A stretch of DNA of 64,000 bases from Rhodocollybia butyracea (taxonomy: Eukaryota > Basidiomycota > Agaricomycetes > Agaricales > Omphalotaceae). Below are positions 58,280 through 64,000 of the stretch, piece by piece (position 1 is the stretch's first letter; each line of letters starts with the position of its first letter). Location of the stretch: contig JADNRY010000069.1 of NCBI GenBank assembly GCA_015501585.1, forward strand, positions 124,001 through 188,000, in the 5' to 3' direction. A program made the position numbers and the translations under genes. A model generated the notes under the pieces. It worked only from the letters and a program-made list of their open reading frames with translations. It made no database searches and was not told where the DNA came from.

Positions 58280-59634
58280 GGTTCACACCCGGCCGAGGCT
58301 GCTCATTGACCTTGAAGTGATGCGACAGAGAGAGAGCAGCCTCAACCCACTTGGGGAACGCATGTGGCATGATAGGAGAATCAGGTTTGAGAAATTTATT
58401 GCGTTGAACACCAGGTGGATTTTTGGTGGTTTTTTGTTTTTCTGATCAACAATAATCAGTAAATTCCGTAAATTCTCTCAGATACCAAAAAGTGTACTTA
58501 CTGTGAGGCTGAGAAGAGGAGGCACTGGATGGAGACCTAGTGCGCGAAGGTCCAGCGGCAAGAGCATCGGAGTCAGAGTTTCCAGTTGAACTGGACGGAG
58601 TTGAGAGTTTTGTGGAGGTACTAGAAGAAGCCGTCAACTTGACTGAGTAATCTACATTGTTATGAATGAGATCGGCGCCGAAGATGGCCGCCAGAAATGC
58701 AATTGTCCAGCATTCCTCAGCCATTTTGCGATAATGATCCTGGGAAGCTTCAACGGATCTGTTGTAAACAATCGGGCGCAAAGGGGAATCATCTGCATAA
58801 TCAATCCAGCTATGGGGCAAACGCAAGGCGGGGTTGTCTTCTTCTTTTATCCAGTTCTGAACTTTGACCGTTGAGCTGACATCGAGCCCCCAATAGAACC
58901 AGACAGGCATTCCAGCCTATATTGATTCTCAGTCTAGTTGAATGTGAAAATTGCTTACCCGATACAGTTGTTCTACTGCCAAAGGATCCTCCGTAACTGC
59001 ACCAACAACATTGCGCAGTGTGTGAACTTTCCAAGCATCCAGTTCTGTGAACGTTGGCATTACTTCAACAAGCCAAGTTATGCGCGCATCGATGAGAAGG
59101 ATCATACGCTGCGCAATACACCATCTCATGACAGCCTGCTGAAAGAGGGATGGGACAGAGAGCTGAGCAAATAAGTGTCGAACTTGAGGGCGCAAAGTTT
59201 TGATCTCGGGATTGTTCGTGAATGAAGGGGAGCAAGGCGAAGAGGTTCGTAAATTCCGTGTAAAGTTGCTCAATCAATGTCGAGGAAAGATGTCCCAGAG
59301 GGGGTCCAGACAGCTTCTGACCATTGATGGGCTCGAAATCATCCTCGCTGGGCAAAGCCCAAAATATATCAGTAGCATGGCCGGGCCCCGGAAACCGAAT
59401 GAGAGCATGGTGAGGAAGAGTGTGGTTAATGGGCTGTGCGTTCAAGAGAATGTTGTGTTCTCCGTAATGGAGCTGGCGCTGTAAACGAACTTGTTGGGGA
59501 CTGTTGGGGGGATTAAGCATGAGTGGCGGAATGGTCATCATGTTGGGGGATGTGACGAAAAGTCCTTCTTGGACTTCCGGTGAAGTAAGGAAATTTGGTC
59601 CAAGCAAGGACCGGTGGGGATACCTAGTCGGGAT

Positions 59635-61093
59635 CTACGAAAGAGTTAGCGTGAAGAAGAATAGATAGACTTAGCTATCGGAATATGGTCTTGTAGTCCG
59701 CCGTCGCTAGCGGTTATGCACACCTAGTAGAATTAAAGAAAAAAGAGAGTCCCTTTCATTACTGTATCTACCTGTGATATATACAGGCTGCCACGCGTGC
59801 TCGTACGTCGCCTGACTGTATACATGTGATGTGTATAGGTAGGATAAAATATTTAGAAGGAAAATAGTCCAAAAGAATTGAAATACCTCCGAGTATGCGA
59901 CTTTAAGGCTCTGCTGCACGGCGCGGGTAACACGCTTGACTAGTAAACTAGATCTCCCGCCTACAACCATCAACGGGGACAGGAGAGGTTGCCAGCCTCG
60001 ATGTCGCGATCTAGGCATGTACCGACGTCCGCCGCATTCACCGTCAAGGCACGGAACCCATCGGATACGGAAAGGAATAATGATCAAGCAAATAAATCAA
60101 CGGAAAAAGAATGATAAAACATACGATATGCCGATATAAAACCGAACCGCCAAAACTGCTATGCCCCTTCCGTGACCAAACTAAGCCGTAGAATCCATAG
60201 CGAATATGCTGGGGGTGCCGTAGAAATATTATAAGTTGCTGGAATACTTCAATAGGCGAGAGGAGATAAGAGGAGATCAGGAGGGCGACAATTTGAAATG
60301 GTGTGTATCAGTGATGTTGAACGGCCATAATCACCGAGCTGTATTCGAGTTATTTGTATGCCGGTTTGTCGTTGTCCAGAGGTTAGAATAAGGGAGGGAA
60401 AGTAGAGAAATTGGATGGTGGAGGTAAAAGAGAAAGAGAGGTGACGTGTGAAAGAGTTTGAAGGGAATTGATAAGGTTTGAAGAGCGTGAAGGATTTGGT
60501 AATATATGTATAGTAATAATAAGTATGAGTGAAAGGTATACATGAAGTAGAAGCTACCGGCGGGGCAGCTGGCACTTCCACACCGGGTATCGCCTACCTA
60601 CCAGTCTGTTGTACACCTTAAGGATCGCATTTTCCAGAGGCTGGTTGGGAGGTAAAACTGATAGATAAATAGATTAGAAGACAAAGAACTAACCATCGTA
60701 GGATAAGCAATTGGATTGAAAGCGCGTGCAGAAGCATGATGTTAAAGACTGCGTCAGTAAGTAAGTGAAACGACTGATTAAGTCGAGATGGGAGTACCTA
60801 CCAGTAAGAAGGAGCGTAAAGTCCTGAAAACTTGGCCTCGCCGTAGAACCTGAGCCGAGATTGTCTGTAATGCGCCGTGGTTGGTAACAACGCCACACTA
60901 TCAATAAGAATAATGTGCTCACCAAATTGCTCCGAGTTCAATGCAAAGCCAGATCTACAACATAAAGTTGAGACTGACTGTAGCCCAAACTCTCATCAAC
61001 GTAAAATCGCTCGAGAGTCGAGAGAAAGATAGAAGATATTACAGCGTCGAGCTGAATATCTCTTCAACGAGTTGAATCAGCGTCAACCTAAAA
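59635..61093. other. No firmly supported gene
   Basis: A minus-strand frame (60087-59707) contains MPRSRHRGWQPLLSPLMVVG with a donor-like gtattt after AYSE and could be the 5' exon of the split gene, but joining phases were not resolved. A multi-exon minus-strand stretch at 60650-60925 (hydrophobic, LLHALSIQLLILRW after one splice) is possible but weak. Confidence 0.3.
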
Positions 61094-61888
61094 TTGAACA
61101 CTGAGGTGGCGGGATACTTCAAGCCGAAGATGGAGCTGGAAGAGGGAGAAAAAGAGATGGAGGATGTAGAGAAGAAAGAAGTTTTAAACTTCGCCGTTTC
61201 ACGTGTCAAAACACGCATAATCATGCTACAGGTGATGCCAATCTGCGTTTCATTGTTGTTGCCCTCAGCGCATTCATCTCATTCGTCTCATTCCAATTCA
61301 CATCAATTATCCTTGTTATCACCGCATTCATCACTAAACCACATATCTTGCTCTCATTCAGGGCCACGTTGCATGATTTCAATGAAATCCTTGAAGCAAC
61401 GTGTTTCCCCTGCCTTGGCTTCTCTGGCAAGGCCTCAACACTCTCTTCCAGCCAGAAACCCCCCTTGTAACATCACTGCTGACTCTTTGCCCTTTGTCAG
61501 TGGGCCGCTTTGAGTAATTCAGCCTGCGGATCTCATTCCTATCAAACCTTGTCTTATCCCAATGACCTCACCTTGTACTTCTCACAGACTTTCGGTGATT
61601 GATACACTACTCAAAGGCTTTGAGTCTTCCAAAGATGAGCCAGTCAAGTGGGAAGAGTTGAAGCTAAGCTGCAGGGGTTCCCAGTCTGACTCTGAAGTCG
61701 AGTTCATCGATGGACCGGTACTCAAAAAGCGCAAACGTTCAGAATCTCACTCTTATGCGTCTTCTTCTTGCTACACATTGTCTTCCCCTTCCTGTTCTCA
61801 TACACGCAAGTCTTCTTATGTGCCTTCTTGTTCACTTGTTTTGTCTTCTGATGATGAAGTCGAATTCATTGAGTTTAAATTCACTTAA
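61094..61888 (+). pseudogene. Ser-rich nuclear-type ORF with one internal TGA
   Basis: Bases 61094-61513 and 61562-61888 are in the same frame, separated only by a TGA (61511-61513) and 48 open bases. The C-terminal part has a basic nuclear-type signal (LKKRKRSES) between two copies of an acidic hydrophobic motif, SEVEFIDG and DEVEFIEF, which look like SUMO-interaction motifs. Function unknown. The TGA could derive from CGA. A GTGGGC...TTCAG span of 23 bases around it is too short for an intron. Confidence 0.4.
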
Positions 61889-62878
61889 TGGTTTTTGATC
61901 TCGTACTTTAGATTGCTTTTGTAGTCCCTCGTTTGTAGTTTTGTAGCGCATACAGTGATACTTTTGTAAATTAGTTTCATTACGGTATTATCCGGGCCGT
62001 CGTCTGGCTCGCCTGTAATCACATTGTTTTTATCTAACACATTGAAAGGCTGTCGTTTCGTATCAACAGACACTTTGAAAAGGTCACACAAAGTTGACAG
62101 AACCACGGTTTATTCTCCGGCAAGACAATGTCTACGAGCAGCAGAGAGACTAAGAAGATAAACTAAACAGGAATGTGAATGACAATCATGGTGGGGGTAC
62201 TCTACAGAAGAAGGATAACAAAACGTAGACATAAAAGGATGGTGGCAGTGTAAGAGCACGTGTAAGTATACGCCATACTTACACACATTTAGACGCTGGT
62301 GTCACGTTTCCGTGATTGAACGATAAGTGTGACTGAGGGCAAAGCTTAACATATAAATTATGCCTTGTAACAAGCCCATAGTTAGCTTTTACCTACACTG
62401 GGTGTACTCTTCAACAGAGTGCTATGGGTAACAGAATATATATAGACTTATAGTCCTTATAGTAAGTGAGACTTAGAGAACTGTGACCCAGGGGTATGGT
62501 AACACCGCGGGTTTAAAGAGCTTTCAAAACCCAGGGGTGAATGGGTACAGTAGTCTGGGGTACAGGTATGGTCCATGGCTGGAATACCCGGGGGCATACC
62601 CATGTCCAACACTAGAGAAGGATGGCTAACCACCTCTCGAAGATCTCTACATCTGGTGTACCATTGTATGCATCAGGCATTGGGAGCTTAATATTCTTAG
62701 CACCATCTGTAGTTGTGACAGGTTTCCCCACCGCATGACGTACCATGTGTTGATACACTCTGTGTACCTGGTGTTTCCATCAGGCACAATGTCCGTCGTC
62801 CCCTGTTTTCTCTCACAGTTTAACTGCAAGTTTTTGTTGCAGCTTATGCTGTTGTGATTTACTAAGATTTCCCTGTGG
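61889..62878. other. No gene seen
   Basis: AT-rich, with a short palindrome gtgtaagtat-acgcc-atacttacac (about 62262-62286). It contains runs such as cccaggggt repeated at 62490 and 62530. Possibly an LTR remnant, but no paired copy lies in the window. Confidence 0.35.
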
Positions 62879-63682
62879 TTAAATTATATAATTCACCCAG
62901 GAATTGTTAGATGAGGAGTCAGAATCTGACTCCTTGTTGTTATTGTCTGATGATTCATCAGACCAAGGCATACCTTTATGCTTCTTGTCTCTATCGGAGT
63001 TATCATCAGGATCTCCAGGTGTGCCGGAGGCATAGCTCACTCTGCCACCCTTATAGGGTTGCGACAATTGAGCATTCTGTGAGGAAGTATTGTAATACTC
63101 CCAATCCCAAACTTCTTGTGGAGTAGTCAGTTTGTCAACAGGGATTCCACTGTCATTGAATCCTACCATCTGGTCAGGAAATGCATCCAGTATTATACCA
63201 GATGTTCTGAGACTATAATTATGTTGTCTCTGAATTGCTATGTGACTCTCCCAACCGCTCGCTATCCCGTTCAGGAGTGGCATAGTAGGCGATCTTATTG
63301 CCATTGGTGCAGTATTATTCTGTACCTCATTTATTGGTGGTACTGTTGTCAGTACTACTATTGAAGATGCCTGTACTATTGTAGCTGGCAGTGTTTGTAG
63401 TACTACTGTCTGTGGTACTGCATGATGTATTATTACCAGTGGGATCACCGTAGTTTGAATTGGCTCTTTCTTTACAGGAGCCTTTGGTTTAGCGGGTACT
63501 TGTTGTACTTGCTGTGTAATAGTTGCCAGAGGTAACTGTTGTTGTGTGGGTGGTACTACTGTATGTAGTACCATTGTGCTCAGACCAGGTCCTTGCATGT
63601 GTTGTTGACAAATGACTTGCGTCGTTGTCTGTGTTTGCACCATGCATACCACTACTGGTGCTGGTGGCACTATTGTTTTCAT
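62879..63682 (-). CDS. Gag-like low-complexity ORF, probably degraded
   Basis: 267 codons. The N-terminus is Val/Pro/Gln/Thr-rich (QQQLPLATITQQVQQVPAKP). The C-terminal half has PDQMVGFNDSGIPVDKLT, then an acidic Asp/Ser/Asn tail. A TAA stands directly before the ATG, yet the same frame upstream (63690-63810) is protein-like (NESLIKAHEAFIQELNEQY), so the start given is likely an artefact of a nonsense mutation. Composition suggests the disordered N-terminal part of a retrotransposon Gag. No capsid or zinc knuckle is present. Confidence 0.35.
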   Translation of the reverse strand: MKTIVPPAPVVVCMVQTQTTTQVICQQHMQGPGLSTMVLHTVVPPTQQQLPLATITQQVQQVPAKPKAPVKKEPIQTTVIPLVIIHHAVPQTVVLQTLPATIVQASSIVVLTTVPPINEVQNNTAPMAIRSPTMPLLNGIASGWESHIAIQRQHNYSLRTSGIILDAFPDQMVGFNDSGIPVDKLTTPQEVWDWEYYNTSSQNAQLSQPYKGGRVSYASGTPGDPDDNSDRDKKHKGMPWSDESSDNNNKESDSDSSSNNSWVNYII

Positions 63683-64000
63683 TTATATTCCTTGTGTAGG
63701 AATACTAACATCAACCACTGGTTGATTTTTACAATACTGTTCATTCAATTCTTGAATGAATGCTTCATGAGCTTTGATGAGGGACTCATTTTTCAATGGT
63801 CGCATATCATTGACCCCGTCTGTTGGATTGGGTCATTCATCCATCTATTAATTGTAGGCGGAGTGGGTAATGATCTCAGTCCTCTTGGGGCCAGAGACAA
63901 TTATGTCTCATTACTGGAGAGTAACAAAGCATCTGGGGTTCATTTGATTTACCCATTATCAAGTTTGATACATTGATAGCTGGGATTTCATTTGCATGAA
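63683..64000. other. Window edge, continuation of gag-like sequence
   Basis: Minus-strand coding-like sequence continues from the gag-like frame with at least two stops (TAA at 63683-63685 and a TGA near 63822). No other feature. Confidence 0.3.

Larger units (their letters stand above)
51067..59634 (-). pseudogene. Hypothetical gene split by element 2
   Basis: Family not recognised. Before insertion, the minus strand read from an exon border at 59634 (LLGPNFLTSPEVQEGLFV, FPGPGHATDIFWALPSEDDF) through EVMPTFTELDAWKVHTLR, AGMPVWFYWGLDVSSTV and a Ser/Thr-rich linker (58520-58630) to HFKVNEQPRPGVN. Element 2 lies here. The frame resumes without loss as RGYVLPEPAVFVNHQNEVS, then WHRLLSLELHGLLQTN and, after an intron, LPDDVQTEVLQEIFEISFKQ to a stop at 51067. 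Removing 51930-58284 (element plus one GGTTC) rejoins codons GTG AAC CGT GGA. A frame change near 59215 suggests it was already damaged. The first exon is not fixed; a candidate starts MPRSRHRGWQPLL near 60019. Confidence 0.6.

Noticed and set aside
1..64000. CRISPR arrays, rRNA genes, prophage or bacterial-type systems
   Set aside because: No regular spaced repeats, no rRNA-like conserved blocks, and gene structure is eukaryotic throughout.

Overview
The window looks like nuclear DNA of a mushroom-forming basidiomycete (Agaricomycetes). Genes are cut by many short introns of about 45-60 bases with GT-AG (sometimes GC-AG) borders. The ordinary genes (laccase, Bax-inhibitor-1 family protein, alpha/beta hydrolase, secreted HExxH protein) and the transposon families (Tf1/sushi-like chromovirus, DIRS-like tyrosine-recombinase retroelement, CMC/Plavaka-like transposase, copia, hAT/PIF/mariner-type miniature elements) also fit that group. 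No bacterial-type operons, CRISPR arrays, rRNA or convincing tRNA genes were seen.

Layout. 0.6-13 kb is the gene-bearing arm: a 21-exon laccase (minus), a 10-exon BI-1 family gene (plus), an alpha/beta hydrolase (minus), a small conserved hypothetical present as one open copy and one decayed copy, a TA-flanked MITE, and a secreted putative metalloprotease (plus). From 14.4 kb on, transposons dominate. First is a truncated DIRS-like element (tyrosine recombinase plus RT/RNase H, minus). It abuts a 14.4-kb Ty3/Gypsy chromovirus (17212-31610, called element 1) with almost identical LTRs. A 2.0-kb TIR transposon sits in its integrase, with a PIF-like MITE nested inside that. Element 1 carries, antisense between pol and the 3' LTR, an intact three-exon gene for a 446-residue coiled-coil protein. 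Then come copia debris (31.6-35.1 kb) with a hAT-type insertion, and a CMC/Plavaka-like transposase pseudogene (36.3-39.4 kb) broken by two MITEs. Next are an isolated LTR and two intron-rich genes on the plus strand (41.7-47.2 kb), a DUF6532-like gene (48.6-50.8 kb, minus), and a second minus-strand gene split by a fresh 6.35-kb gag-only LTR element (51930-58279, element 2) with a 5-bp target duplication. The last 4 kb hold degraded low-complexity ORFs.

How the parts work together. The two LTR elements share capsid type, a zinc-knuckle variant and three pieces of replication logic readable directly in the DNA. These are a TATA box in the LTR; a 12-nt primer-binding site just after the 5' LTR that is complementary to the predicted 5' end of the element's own mRNA (Tf1-style self-priming); and a G GGA AAC minus-one frameshift heptamer at the gag/pol border. 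Element 2 keeps all three but has lost pol, so it is probably a non-autonomous partner copied by element-1-like enzymes. The most novel observation is the antisense accessory gene of element 1. A similar arrangement (a spliced gene reading away from an LTR and polypurine tract) may recur at 41 kb.

Limits: exon joins, family names and homology statements come from reading the sequence and remembered motifs. No alignment or database search was run.
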